In this document: positions 1-6,515 of the stretch, piece by piece
Layout: each line of letters begins with the position of its first letter
Position numbering within the stretch: the first letter of the stretch is position 1
Assembly: GCA_036381335.1 (NCBI GenBank)
Contig: DASVCZ010000033.1
Span: 1 to 7,902, forward strand
DNA from: DASVCZ01 sp036381335
Lineage (GTDB): Bacteria; Patescibacteriota; Microgenomatia; UBA1400; PJMF01
Reading direction: 5' to 3'
DNA: 7,902 bases
The notes under the pieces: generated by a model
What the model saw: only the letters and a program-made list of their open reading frames with translations
Told to the model about the DNA's origin: nothing
Database searches by the model: none
Program-made: the position numbers and the translations under genes

Positions 1-2
1 GA

Positions 3-209
3 GAGACGTACTCCCTAAAAATTGCCACAGCTACTGTGGCCTGGCTTCTTTTTGCCTACGACTTTGAGGCTCAAGAGAAAATCATCGATCGTCGAGGACA
101 GGTAGCTCGCAAAGGAGTAGTGGTTTCGACGGTGAGTAATCCAACTCAGAAGCAGCGAACCGGCCAGCTCAGCCATTCCTTAGCATATCTTCAGCATGTG
201 AAGGTTTAA
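3..209 (+). CDS. C-terminal end of an unrecognised protein (left-truncated)
   Basis: An open frame enters from the left edge and runs 68 codons to a TAA at 207-209; the other two forward frames are closed by stops within the first 70 bases, and the reverse strand here holds no reasonable ORF. The fragment begins with a fairly hydrophobic stretch (IATATVAWLLFAY) followed by a basic, polar tail rich in Gln, Arg and Val. I do not recognise the family and assign no function. It converges on the small membrane-protein gene, with only three bases between the two stop codons and no evident terminator. Confidence that it is coding rests on the open frame and the gene-dense context only. Confidence 0.55.
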   Translation, partial: ETYSLKIATATVAWLLFAYDFEAQEKIIDRRGQVARKGVVVSTVSNPTQKQRTGQLSHSLAYLQHVKV

Positions 210-212
210 TAG

Positions 213-455
213 TTAAATAATCCAAAAGGTATGATTGGTTTGTTTGTAAAGGCGCACGCAAGCTTCGGGGGAAAGTGCCAGTCCGTCGATGACGTTTTTA
301 TTGTAGGAGCAGTAGTGTTCAGCGTCTGCCGACTCGAGTAAAGCAATGTAAATAATGCTTCCAGTCAGGATCAAAAGTATGCTCAGCGTTATTACTAAGT
401 AAAAAAGAATTCGAGTGCGATGCCAAAAAGGTTGAGGGCGGCGAAGGCGGAGCAT
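213..455 (-). CDS. Small single-pass membrane protein, unknown function (80 aa)
   Basis: The protein has an Arg-rich N-terminus (MLRLRRPQPF), one strongly hydrophobic helix at about residues 17-40, and a polar C-terminal part of about 40 residues with two cysteines (49 and 66). The positive-inside rule predicts a cytoplasmic N-terminus and an external C-terminal part; the cysteines could form a disulfide there. The frame is open upstream to base 533, but that extension reads through the tRNA-Lys gene (giving GFESHRT, a common tRNA shadow), so it is not the start. ATG at 455 is preferred because a TACAAT hexamer lies 6 bases upstream of it, the spacing seen at other genes here; there is no Shine-Dalgarno. 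The family is not recognised. It could also be transcribed by read-through from the tRNA promoter. Confidence 0.6.
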   Translation of the reverse strand: MLRLRRPQPFWHRTRILFYLVITLSILLILTGSIIYIALLESADAEHYCSYNKNVIDGLALSPEACVRLYKQTNHTFWII

Positions 456-461
456 ACGCCT

Positions 462-467
462 ATTGTA
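462..467 (-). promoter_or_regulatory. -10 hexamer (TACAAT) of the small membrane-protein gene
   Basis: TACAAT on the minus strand is followed by 6 bases and then ATG 455, so a transcript starting at normal distance would begin at or next to the start codon (leaderless). No convincing -35 is visible. The recurring spacing in this window supports it; the site has not been tested. Confidence 0.4.
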
Positions 468-501
468 ACGGGTAGCACCAAGGAAATCGAGGAAGTGAAA
501 G

Positions 502-574
502 TGAGTCCGGTGGGACTCGAACCCACGACACAAAGCTTAAAAGGCTTCTGCTCTACCGACTGAGCTACGGACCC
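502..574 (-). tRNA. tRNA-Lys (anticodon UUU)
   Basis: A complete 73-base cloverleaf reads on the minus strand. The acceptor stem GGGTCCG pairs with CGGACTC (one G-U), followed by discriminator A. The D-arm is GCTC/GAGC with the GG of the D-loop. The anticodon stem GAAGC/GCTTT (one G-U) carries the loop CTTTTAA, so the anticodon is TTT (UUU), decoding Lys AAA/AAG. The T-arm is GTGGG-TTCGAGT-CCCAC and the variable loop has five bases. The 3' CCA is not encoded (the next bases are CTT), so a CCA-adding enzyme is needed. No terminator is evident downstream, where the small membrane-protein gene begins 47 bases later. Confidence 0.96.
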
Positions 575-587
575 TCACAGAGGTGTA

Positions 588-593
588 ATTATA
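588..593 (-). promoter_or_regulatory. Extended -10 promoter of tRNA-Lys (TGGTATAAT)
   Basis: A perfect TATAAT preceded by TGG forms an extended -10 element on the minus strand, with 13 bases to the 5' end of the tRNA. This allows a short leader of about 6-7 bases to be removed by RNase P. The -35 region at 17-base spacing (ATTTTC) is poor, as expected for an extended -10 promoter. Confidence 0.75.
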
Positions 594-627
594 CCAGGAA
601 TCCAGTTGGGGAAAATATTGAATTTAA

Positions 628-1116
628 GTGAGCAATTGTAACTTAGCTATTGCAAAAAATATGAAAAAGTATGAAGATGGAGCTATGGTATTACCGGAAT
701 CAGATTTCCAACCGGTTGTAAATGATAAAGCTGCTCAGCCAGCGACCAGTGAGCCGCCGGCAAAAGTTATTCCTTTTCCTTATCAGCCGACGACTGAACA
801 AACTCAACCAGACAAAAAAGTTTCAAAACAAGTTGTAAGTAAGCCACAACATCCAAATAGAGAAACTAAGGGAGTGCACTCGCTTTGGGACGTAAGAACA
901 GATGCACCGATATTAAATAATGCCCCTCGTTGGATTGAAAAAGCTCCGACCGAATACCAAGAGAGGTTGCAGAGGTTGGCTCAAGATAACCCTATTAAGC
1001 TACAAAAGGCAATGGATGAGGTTAAAATGCTTCCTAGTGTTAAATTATTATCTCCGAGCTACTGGCGAATGGTGATCGATAAAAGTTTGAACCCTCAAGA
1101 CCAAGATGACTTTTAA
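628..1116 (+). CDS. Uncharacterised protein with low-complexity N-terminal half (up to 162 aa)
   Basis: Not recognised. Counting from the GTG at 628, residues about 23-80 are rich in Pro, Gln, Thr, Ser, Lys and Val and look disordered. Residues about 84-155 look folded, with a Trp-containing segment (SLWDVRTDAP), an amphipathic Glu/Gln/Leu/Lys stretch (about 107-133) and an aromatic SPSYWRMVIDKS motif, ending in an acidic tail. No membrane segment, signal peptide or catalytic motif is visible. The start is uncertain: GTG 628 is simply the first start after an in-frame TAA at 625-627, while in-frame ATGs lie at 661 and 685. A GGAG lies only two bases before the ATG at 685, too close to be a normal ribosome site. 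It lies 18 bases before fpg on the same strand, but fpg has its own -10 in that gap. The low-complexity/ordered layout suggests a binding or scaffold-like protein, which is inference. Confidence 0.65.
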   Translation: MSNCNLAIAKNMKKYEDGAMVLPESDFQPVVNDKAAQPATSEPPAKVIPFPYQPTTEQTQPDKKVSKQVVSKPQHPNRETKGVHSLWDVRTDAPILNNAPRWIEKAPTEYQERLQRLAQDNPIKLQKAMDEVKMLPSVKLLSPSYWRMVIDKSLNPQDQDDF

Positions 1117-1121
1117 TTTGG

Positions 1122-1127
1122 TATACT
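1122..1127 (+). promoter_or_regulatory. Extended -10 promoter of fpg (TGGTATACT), leaderless spacing
   Basis: TATACT preceded by TGG sits in the 18-base gap between the upstream stop codon and fpg. Only 7 bases separate it from the ATG at 1135, so the predicted transcript starts at or within a base of the start codon. The same TGG-type extended -10 drives the tRNA-Lys gene. Confidence 0.6.
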
Positions 1128-1134
1128 CCTCTTG

Positions 1135-1983
1135 ATGCCTGAACTCCCCGAAGTCGAGACTATTAAAAGACGGTTGCAAGAAGTCATTCCTGGCAAGCGT
1201 ATTAAAGAGATTCTGATCTTTAAAGATAAATCCTTTCAAGGCGATACTTCCCTTTTAGTTGATCAAACCATCACAGAGATAACTCGCCGCGCCAAAATAC
1301 TTACTTTTCATTTGGACAACGGTTTGCATTTGTTGACTCATTTAAAAATGACGGGGCAATTAATGTATGCCGATCAGGATCGACGAGTGGGCGGGGGTCA
1401 CCCGACTGATGACTGGATCAAGGAACTGCCGAGTAAGCACACTCGGATTCAGTACACTTTTGAGGACGGGACCAACTTATTCTTTAATGATCAGCGGATT
1501 TTTGGCTGGATGCGAGTGGCTACCTCCGATGAGTATCAGCAGCTGATAAGTGTGCTGGGGCCTGACATTAATGATGATGAGCTGACAGCAGATTATTTAC
1601 GAGAAAAGTTGGCGCGCCGAAGGCAGCCGATTAAAATCGTGATTATGGATAACGCCGTTATGAGTGGACTGGGCAATATTTACGCCTGCGACACCTTGAA
1701 TTCGGCGCGTATCTCCCCTTTTCGGCCTGCCAACTCGTTGACACCGGAGGAGGTTGAACGACTACTTCAGTCAGCTAAAGCGATCATTAATAAAGGCATT
1801 GACCTCGGAGGTACTACCTTTGACGGTAAATATGTGGACATTCACGGTATGGCCGGTGGGTATCAAAGCCAAACCCTGACCTATGGTCGGGAAGGTCTGC
1901 CCTGCTATAACTGTGGCGCTCCCATTAAAAAAGTCAAACTCGGTGGCAGAGGAACGTATTACTGTGAGGTGTGTCAGAAGTAA
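1135..1983 (+). CDS. mutM: Formamidopyrimidine-DNA glycosylase (Fpg/MutM)
   Basis: A bifunctional base-excision-repair enzyme that removes 8-oxoguanine and formamidopyrimidines from DNA and nicks the abasic site by beta,delta-elimination. At 282 aa it is close to the usual length of about 270-290. Visible determinants are the N-terminal MPELPEVE, whose Pro2 (after Met removal) is the nucleophile and Glu3 the acid/base residue; Lys54 in RRAKIL, matching Lys57 of E. coli Fpg; Met72 in LKMTG, the lesion-void filler; Asn181 in GLGNIYA; Arg272 in GGRGTYYC; and the C-terminal zinc finger with Cys257, Cys260, Cys277 and Cys280. A TTG at 1132 would add one Met in front and bury the catalytic proline, so ATG 1135 must be the start. 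It converges with ldh, the stops being 18 bases apart. Confidence 0.97.
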   Translation: MPELPEVETIKRRLQEVIPGKRIKEILIFKDKSFQGDTSLLVDQTITEITRRAKILTFHLDNGLHLLTHLKMTGQLMYADQDRRVGGGHPTDDWIKELPSKHTRIQYTFEDGTNLFFNDQRIFGWMRVATSDEYQQLISVLGPDINDDELTADYLREKLARRRQPIKIVIMDNAVMSGLGNIYACDTLNSARISPFRPANSLTPEEVERLLQSAKAIINKGIDLGGTTFDGKYVDIHGMAGGYQSQTLTYGREGLPCYNCGAPIKKVKLGGRGTYYCEVCQK

Positions 1984-2003
1984 AATAAAATTGGCCGGCA
2001 ATT
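1984..2003 (-). terminator. Weak hairpin plus T-rich tail at the end of the operon
   Basis: On the minus strand AATTG and CAATT can pair around a CCGGC loop (1989-2003), followed by TTATTTTA at 1988-1981. It overlaps the ldh stop codon and fills the gap between the convergent ldh and fpg genes. The stem is only 5 base pairs and AT-rich, so this is a candidate intrinsic terminator for the ldh direction at best. It has no T-run in the fpg direction. Confidence 0.25.
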
Positions 2004-2922
2004 ATAAATACTTCTTCAATTGATTGACTGAGTGTTCTAATTTCGATTTCTCTTCCCAGTTCATCTTAATTTCCAAACTTCGCTCCACTCCTTGGCGACC
2101 GACAATTGAGGGCACGCTTAAAGCGACTCCGTAGTGGCCATAGTAGCCGTGCAGAGGGACAGAGACCGGTAAGACCGACTTGCTATCGCGCAAAATAGTT
2201 TTAATAATTTTCAGAATCACGACCCCAATAGCATAGTAGGTAGCCCCTTTGGACTCGATGATTTTAGCGGCCGCTGTCCGAGCTTTTTCATAGGCCATCA
2301 TAGCTTTATCTTCCGAAAAACCTTCGAATGTTTGCAGGGGTTGACCACCCACACTTGCACTGGAGATAACTGGAAACGAACTATCGCCATGTTCACCCAA
2401 AATGTAAGCGTGAATACTTTGAGGACTGACTTTTAAAAATTCAGATAAATGAAAACGGAAGCGGGCGCTGTCTAAAACCGTGCCAGAACCAAAGATTCTG
2501 CCTTTAGGTAAACCAGAAAGTTGGTAGGCTTTGTAGGTCAAAATATCGACAGGGTTAGAGACGATGACGATAATGGCGTCTGGGGCGTGAGCAACTACTT
2601 TGGGAATAATATCTTCGATAATGGCGGTATTTTTTTGTGCTAAATCGAGACGAGTTTCACCTGGCTTTTGAGCGGCGCCGGCTGTAATCACCACCACGTC
2701 GCTCTCGGCAATGTCTTCGTATCTCTCGGTTGACTTTACGGTAGCGGTATCAACAAAAGATAAGGCGTGCTCGAGATCGAGCTCTTCTCCTACGATGTCA
2801 TCTTTGCAGCGGCCAAGTAAGACGATTTCGTTAGCGCTGCCGTCAAGAAACAAGGCATAGGCGGCGGTCATGCCGACTTTACCGCAGCCAATGAAACTGA
2901 CTTTATTGGAATTTTTCATCAT
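2002..2922 (-). CDS. ldh: L-lactate dehydrogenase (LDH/MDH superfamily)
   Basis: Cytosolic enzyme interconverting pyruvate and L-lactate with a nicotinamide cofactor, recycling reduced cofactor in fermentation. It has 306 aa, typical of bacterial LDH (about 305-320). The Rossmann motif GCGKVG lies at residues 12-17. The substrate loop AQKPGETR (84-91) has Gln85 at the position that selects lactate; malate dehydrogenases have Arg there. Asp151 and Arg154 (VLDSARFRF) match Asp168/Arg171, and the proton-relay His178 lies in GEHGDS. One oddity is that strand beta-2 ends LLGRCKDD: Gly38 replaces the acidic residue that normally holds the NAD ribose, with Arg39 after it, so NADP(H) use is possible. 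It begins two bases after the transketolase stop, so the pair is one operon. The start may be ATG 2922 or the adjacent ATG 2919; a weak TAAGAT lies 7 bases before the latter. There is no Shine-Dalgarno. Confidence 0.93.
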   Translation of the reverse strand: MMKNSNKVSFIGCGKVGMTAAYALFLDGSANEIVLLGRCKDDIVGEELDLEHALSFVDTATVKSTERYEDIAESDVVVITAGAAQKPGETRLDLAQKNTAIIEDIIPKVVAHAPDAIIVIVSNPVDILTYKAYQLSGLPKGRIFGSGTVLDSARFRFHLSEFLKVSPQSIHAYILGEHGDSSFPVISSASVGGQPLQTFEGFSEDKAMMAYEKARTAAAKIIESKGATYYAIGVVILKIIKTILRDSKSVLPVSVPLHGYYGHYGVALSVPSIVGRQGVERSLEIKMNWEEKSKLEHSVNQLKKYL

Positions 2923-2924
2923 CT

Positions 2925-4781
2925 TTATCTTACTATTTCTTTGACTTTCTTCACAATTGCCGCCGCGTCAATTTCTTCATACGCTAACAATTCTTGAGGC
3001 AAGCCACTGCGGGGTGTTTTGCTGACGGCTAGTGAGTAGATCGGTACTTGGCAGTACGGTAAGGCCGAGCGGACGGCTTCACCGATGCCCCCTTCGGGAA
3101 AGTGATCTTCAACCGTAATCAAGGCCTGAGTTTCAATGGAAGCACGTTCTAATGTGTGATGATCAATTGGTTTTAGGCTATAGAGGTCAATAACACGAAT
3201 GGAAATACCTTGGCGCAGGAGCTCGCCATAGGCTTTAAGGGCTTCATGGACAGTGATGCCGGCAGCGATGACAGTGACTTTGTCGGCCGATGAGTGCTTG
3301 AGCGTTTTGCTGCCGCCAACTTCAAACGTTTCATCCAACTCATAGAGAAGAGGCGTCGGTTCTCGTACTGTTCGTAGGTAAACGTTCCCTGGTTGATTAA
3401 TAGCTGTTTGAGCTAAATGGTACGCCGACACCGCGTCAGCGGGTTGAAGGACGGTGGTATTAAGCATACTTCTAAAGAGGGCAATGTCTTCTAAACCCAT
3501 TTGGGAAAAACCGTCTTTACCGAGCGAGACTCCAGCGTAAGAACCGAAAAATTTAATATTGGTTTCCGCGTACTGGGACATCCTAATTTGATCGTGAGCG
3601 CGGGTCAAAAAAGCGGCAAAGGTGGAGACAACCGGAATCTTACCTCGGCTGGATAAACCAGTCGCTACGCCGACCATATTTTGTTCGGCAATAAACATTT
3701 CAAAAAAGCGATCAGGAAACGCTTTTTGGGCCAGGTCGAAATGAGTGGAGTTGCTGACTTCAGCGTCAAGAACGACGAGGCGGTCATGAGTGGACATGGC
3801 TTTGACTACTCCCTGAGCAGCGGCCAATTTAGTAGTAGTGGGCTGTGAATAGTCAGGAGTGGCTGGTTGAGCCTGGTGTGAAGAATCAGCACTTAAAGTG
3901 GTGAAAGGAGAGCTTTTTTCTGGAGAGCTAATTATGCCTTTCAGGTTTTTATCAAAGGCTCCTACCTCCTGAAGCGCGGTGGCTAACTGCTGTTCATTTA
4001 GCTGCTTACTATGCCAGTTTTCTTGGTCTTCCCAGAGAGAAACCCCTCTCCCCTTTTTTGTTCCAGCCACAATCATGCTGGGTCGGACGCCGTGAATGGT
4101 GGAGCGTCGAATCTCCTCTAGCACCGACAGGATCTGATTAAAATCGTGTCCATCTTCAATGACAAACGTCTGCCAACCAAAGGCTTTAGCTTTGCGGGCG
4201 TGCCACAGAAGGTCCTCCCCTGCCATTGTTTCCCCGCGTTGGCCCAGTCGATTAACATCAATGATGCCCACCAGATTATTGAGTTGATAGTGGTGGGCTA
4301 ACTCCATGGCTTCATAGTTAGCACCTTCGGCCATTTCGCTGTCCCCTAAAAGCACATAAGTAATTGACGGCGAATGATCCAAGTACTTGGCGTTTAATGC
4401 CACCCCCACCCCAATACCCAGACCCTGCCCCAGAGAACCAGTGGTAGCTTCGGTATAAGGAAATCTCATTGAGGGGTGGCCTTCCAGCGGGCTGTCAAAT
4501 TGGCGGAGCGTCAGTAGCTCGGCTTGGCTGACTTTGCCGGCCGCCGCGTACAAGGCGTACATCAAGGGTGAGGCGTGACCTTTGGAAAAAATGACGCGAT
4601 CATTATGAGGATTATCGGGCTGATCTAGATCAAACTTTAAGATGCCTCCAAAATAAAGGGCGGTCATGAGTTCGACAGCCGACAAAGAAGAAGTAGGATG
4701 ACCAGACTGGGCCGCAGAAGTAGAGATGAGGATAAAGTAACGAATCAGTTTGGCTAACTGTTCTAGGTGGGCAATGTCCAT
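2925..4781 (-). CDS. tkt: Transketolase, single-chain short (animal-type) form
   Basis: Thiamine-diphosphate enzyme of the non-oxidative pentose phosphate pathway that moves two-carbon ketol units between sugar phosphates. At 618 aa it matches the human-type family (about 620) rather than the longer E. coli type (about 660), and many motifs follow the human enzyme. Visible elements are SGHPTS (26-31), SKGHASP (67-72), TGSLGQGLG (114-122), the Mg/ThDP site GDSEM with Asp147 and Asn177 (DVNRLG), the pyrimidine-domain catalytic Glu366 in FIAEQNM, HDQIR (396-400), GKDGFSQM (421-428), and a C-terminal domain after about 490. The usual GDG reads GDS here. A Ser/Pro/Thr-rich linker (about 283-318) joins the ThDP and pyrimidine domains, which some bacteria encode as two genes. 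It lies 41 bases after the lyase gene and is followed almost directly by ldh. An imperfect extended -10 lies just before its start. Confidence 0.95.
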   Translation of the reverse strand: MDIAHLEQLAKLIRYFILISTSAAQSGHPTSSLSAVELMTALYFGGILKFDLDQPDNPHNDRVIFSKGHASPLMYALYAAAGKVSQAELLTLRQFDSPLEGHPSMRFPYTEATTGSLGQGLGIGVGVALNAKYLDHSPSITYVLLGDSEMAEGANYEAMELAHHYQLNNLVGIIDVNRLGQRGETMAGEDLLWHARKAKAFGWQTFVIEDGHDFNQILSVLEEIRRSTIHGVRPSMIVAGTKKGRGVSLWEDQENWHSKQLNEQQLATALQEVGAFDKNLKGIISSPEKSSPFTTLSADSSHQAQPATPDYSQPTTTKLAAAQGVVKAMSTHDRLVVLDAEVSNSTHFDLAQKAFPDRFFEMFIAEQNMVGVATGLSSRGKIPVVSTFAAFLTRAHDQIRMSQYAETNIKFFGSYAGVSLGKDGFSQMGLEDIALFRSMLNTTVLQPADAVSAYHLAQTAINQPGNVYLRTVREPTPLLYELDETFEVGGSKTLKHSSADKVTVIAAGITVHEALKAYGELLRQGISIRVIDLYSLKPIDHHTLERASIETQALITVEDHFPEGGIGEAVRSALPYCQVPIYSLAVSKTPRSGLPQELLAYEEIDAAAIVKKVKEIVR

Positions 4782-4787
4782 GTCTTC

Positions 4788-4793
4788 ATTTTG
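4788..4793 (-). promoter_or_regulatory. Possible extended -10 (TGTCAAAAT) before transketolase
   Basis: CAAAAT matches the -10 consensus at four of six positions, is preceded by TGT (extended -10 form), and lies exactly 6 bases before ATG 4781, the spacing seen at other genes here. No Shine-Dalgarno precedes the gene. It could be an internal operon promoter or chance. Confidence 0.3.
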
Positions 4794-4822
4794 ACACGAA
4801 TCATGGTTTAAAAGAAGATGAT

Positions 4823-5584
4823 TTACCGATGGTCAGGAGTATAGTTAACTTGGTCCTCGTCAAGCCGTCGCACCCACTCGCCAGAATTTTGTTCTTCTAC
4901 GATGTGAGCAATGCTACCAGCCACCCGGGCGACCCCGAAAATGGCGTTACCTGCTTTGGGATCAATACCCAAAGTGACGAGTAGGGCCGCGATGGCGCCG
5001 TCGATGTTTAAGACTAGTTTTCTATTTAGGTTCTCTTCGATTTTTAATTCCAATAACCGCGCCAGGTTAATCACGTCCACGTTGAGACCAGCTTGTTGAG
5101 CTAAGTTAAAAAGTTGAGTGGTGCGGGGGTCTTCATCTCGGTAGTGAGCGTGGCCATAGCCGGGGACGCGTTTTTTGGTTTGCCGATACCCGGCAACTAG
5201 ATCAGCACAAGCTTTTTCTTTGTCATGATTCTGTTGTTGCAAATGAGAAAAAACTTCCATCGCGGCGGTAATGGCGCCGCCGTGATAAGGACCCAGTGCT
5301 AATAAAGTCGAAGCCATGGCAGTCAGAATCTCATTGCCGGAGGCAGCCACTACTCGAGGGACAAAGCCGCTGGCTGGATTAATGCCGTGATCAATCGAGG
5401 CCACTAAAATGGCGTTGAGAATTTTTTCTTCAGCAGAAGTAGGCTTGCGACCGGTCAGTGACAAGAATAAAGTTGAGACGAAGTTGGCTTCCTTAACGAG
5501 CTCGGTCAGGTTATGCCCGCGGAGCTCCATACCTTGAGCTGTGTGCCCGCTGACGTGGGTGGTAAAAGTGAGATTTTGGGGCAT
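4823..5584 (-). CDS. Short citrate-synthase-fold protein, probable citryl-CoA lyase (ACL C-terminal-like)
   Basis: At 253 aa this lacks the N-terminal helices of citrate synthase (about 370-430 aa) and matches the compact citryl-CoA lyase / ATP-citrate-lyase C-terminal family, which cleaves citryl-CoA to acetyl-CoA and oxaloacetate. Catalytic positions are present: His66 in IDHG (ACL-like), His101 in GPYHGGA (citrate-synthase-like), His145 in PGYGHAHY, Asp195 in LNIDGA, and Arg220 in ARVAGSIAH. The usual GHRVY after the second histidine reads GHAHY; bacterial citryl-CoA lyases also vary here, so this does not argue for inactivity. It lies 28 bases after the SucD-like gene, in the order of the fused ACL domains. 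The context makes citryl-CoA lyase more likely than a free-standing citrate synthase; a 2-methylcitrate-type substrate cannot be excluded. A TATACT 8 bases before the ATG may be an internal promoter. Confidence 0.85.
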   Translation of the reverse strand: MPQNLTFTTHVSGHTAQGMELRGHNLTELVKEANFVSTLFLSLTGRKPTSAEEKILNAILVASIDHGINPASGFVPRVVAASGNEILTAMASTLLALGPYHGGAITAAMEVFSHLQQQNHDKEKACADLVAGYRQTKKRVPGYGHAHYRDEDPRTTQLFNLAQQAGLNVDVINLARLLELKIEENLNRKLVLNIDGAIAALLVTLGIDPKAGNAIFGVARVAGSIAHIVEEQNSGEWVRRLDEDQVNYTPDHR

Positions 5585-5592
5585 ATAAATAT

Positions 5593-5598
5593 AGTATA
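5593..5598 (-). promoter_or_regulatory. Possible internal -10 (TATACT) before the lyase gene
   Basis: TATACT on the minus strand, 8 bases before ATG 5584, in an AT-rich 28-base gap. There is no clear -35 and no Shine-Dalgarno. The spacing fits the leaderless pattern of the window and would let the lyase, transketolase and ldh be transcribed apart from the two synthetase genes. Confidence 0.4.
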
Positions 5599-5612
5599 CA
5601 AGATTAACTTAA

Positions 5613-6515
5613 TCACTTTTGACTTAGTAACTCAACGATCTCTTCAGGAGTAGTAGCAATCAGGACGCCAGCTTTTTTGAGAGCATCAATTTTCCCCTGT
5701 CGAGTGCCTTCGGTTTTACTGACGATGGCGCCAGCGTGGCCAAAGGCCACCCCCTGTGGCAAGGTTTCCGCAAAGAGTCCGGAAATAAAAGCCACTACTT
5801 TTTTAGGGAAGTGTTGCTTAGTAATCTCTTCGGCTAGCACTTCTTCATAGGCTCCGCCAATTTCACCGATGATGACCACGGCTTTAGTCTGGGGATCTGC
5901 CGCTAAGTCGGGTAAAAGGTCGGCGTAAGTGGTACCAATCAGTCTGTCTCCGCCAATACCGATCGCTAAAGATTGAGGAATTTTTCCATAAGTAAGAACA
6001 TTCGCAATGGTATTAGCCATGCCGCCACTCTTGGAGATGACAGCTACCCCAGGTTCTTCAATCGTAGCAGGCAAGAAATCCGCAAGACTACCTGCTCCAA
6101 TGGAACCAACTGAACTTACAGCAGGCACGGACCAACCAATAGAACTCGGTCCAACTACACGCACACCATGTTTCCTAGCCTGTTCAATTAAAATTGCTGT
6201 ATCTTTTGTTGGTACTCCTTCTGCGATGATGTGAACGATTGGCACTTTAGAAGTAATTGCTTCTTTAGCAGCTGCCAAAACAAATTGTGGAGGAACATAA
6301 ATACAAGAAATATCGATCAAATGGCTTGCTGCCAAAGCCTCTTCAACCGAGTTATAAATGGGTGTGCCCTCAACTTCTTGCCCACCTTTGCCTGGTGTTA
6401 CTCCGGCAACAACTTTTGTGCCGGTAGCCTTCATCCAAGCAGCAGCCCTTTGGCCTTCTTTTCCTGTTAGACCCTGGATAAGTACCTGAGGTTGTCGAGT
6501 GAAAATTAATGACAT
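5613..6515 (-). CDS. SucD-like CoA-ligase alpha subunit, ACL/citryl-CoA-synthetase type
   Basis: CoA-binding subunit of an acyl-CoA synthetase (NDP-forming) carrying the phosphohistidine that passes phosphate from ATP to the carboxylate. It has 300 aa (E. coli SucD 289). Visible motifs are the CoA-domain loop GLTGKEG (15-21), IIAEGVP (97-102), GPSSIG (122-127), SKSGGM (161-166), GIGGDR (186-191), GEIGG (217-221) and the catalytic His260 in FGHAGAIV. SGGM and GGDR resemble ATP-citrate lyase, where ordinary SucD has SGTLT and GGDP; this and the neighbours favour citrate over succinate as substrate. Its ATG overlaps the stop of the partner gene by one base (TAATG), indicating translational coupling and a stoichiometric complex. 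It ends in TGA, the only TGA stop here. Succinyl-CoA or malate-CoA ligase remain alternatives. Confidence 0.88.
   Translation of the reverse strand: MSLIFTRQPQVLIQGLTGKEGQRAAAWMKATGTKVVAGVTPGKGGQEVEGTPIYNSVEEALAASHLIDISCIYVPPQFVLAAAKEAITSKVPIVHIIAEGVPTKDTAILIEQARKHGVRVVGPSSIGWSVPAVSSVGSIGAGSLADFLPATIEEPGVAVISKSGGMANTIANVLTYGKIPQSLAIGIGGDRLIGTTYADLLPDLAADPQTKAVVIIGEIGGAYEEVLAEEITKQHFPKKVVAFISGLFAETLPQGVAFGHAGAIVSKTEGTRQGKIDALKKAGVLIATTPEEIVELLSQK

Noticed and set aside
24..53. Terminator-like hairpin (GCCACAG-CTA-CTGTGGC) followed by T-rich bases
   Set aside because: The 7-base-pair stem is perfect, but the T-run starts 8 bases after it and the whole element lies inside an open reading frame that continues to 209; more likely coincidental.
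456..533. Upstream extension of the small membrane-protein frame to base 533
   Set aside because: It translates the antisense-free 3' half of tRNA-Lys (GFESHRT shadow); a -10 hexamer 6 bases before ATG 455 marks a better start.
1132..1134. TTG as the fpg start
   Set aside because: It would put an extra Met before MPELPEVE; Fpg chemistry needs Pro directly after the initiator Met, so ATG 1135 is the start.
2002..2922. Malate dehydrogenase as identity of the dehydrogenase
   Set aside because: The substrate loop has Gln (AQKPGETR) rather than the Arg of malate dehydrogenases, and the GEHGDS and VLDSARFRF motifs follow LDH.
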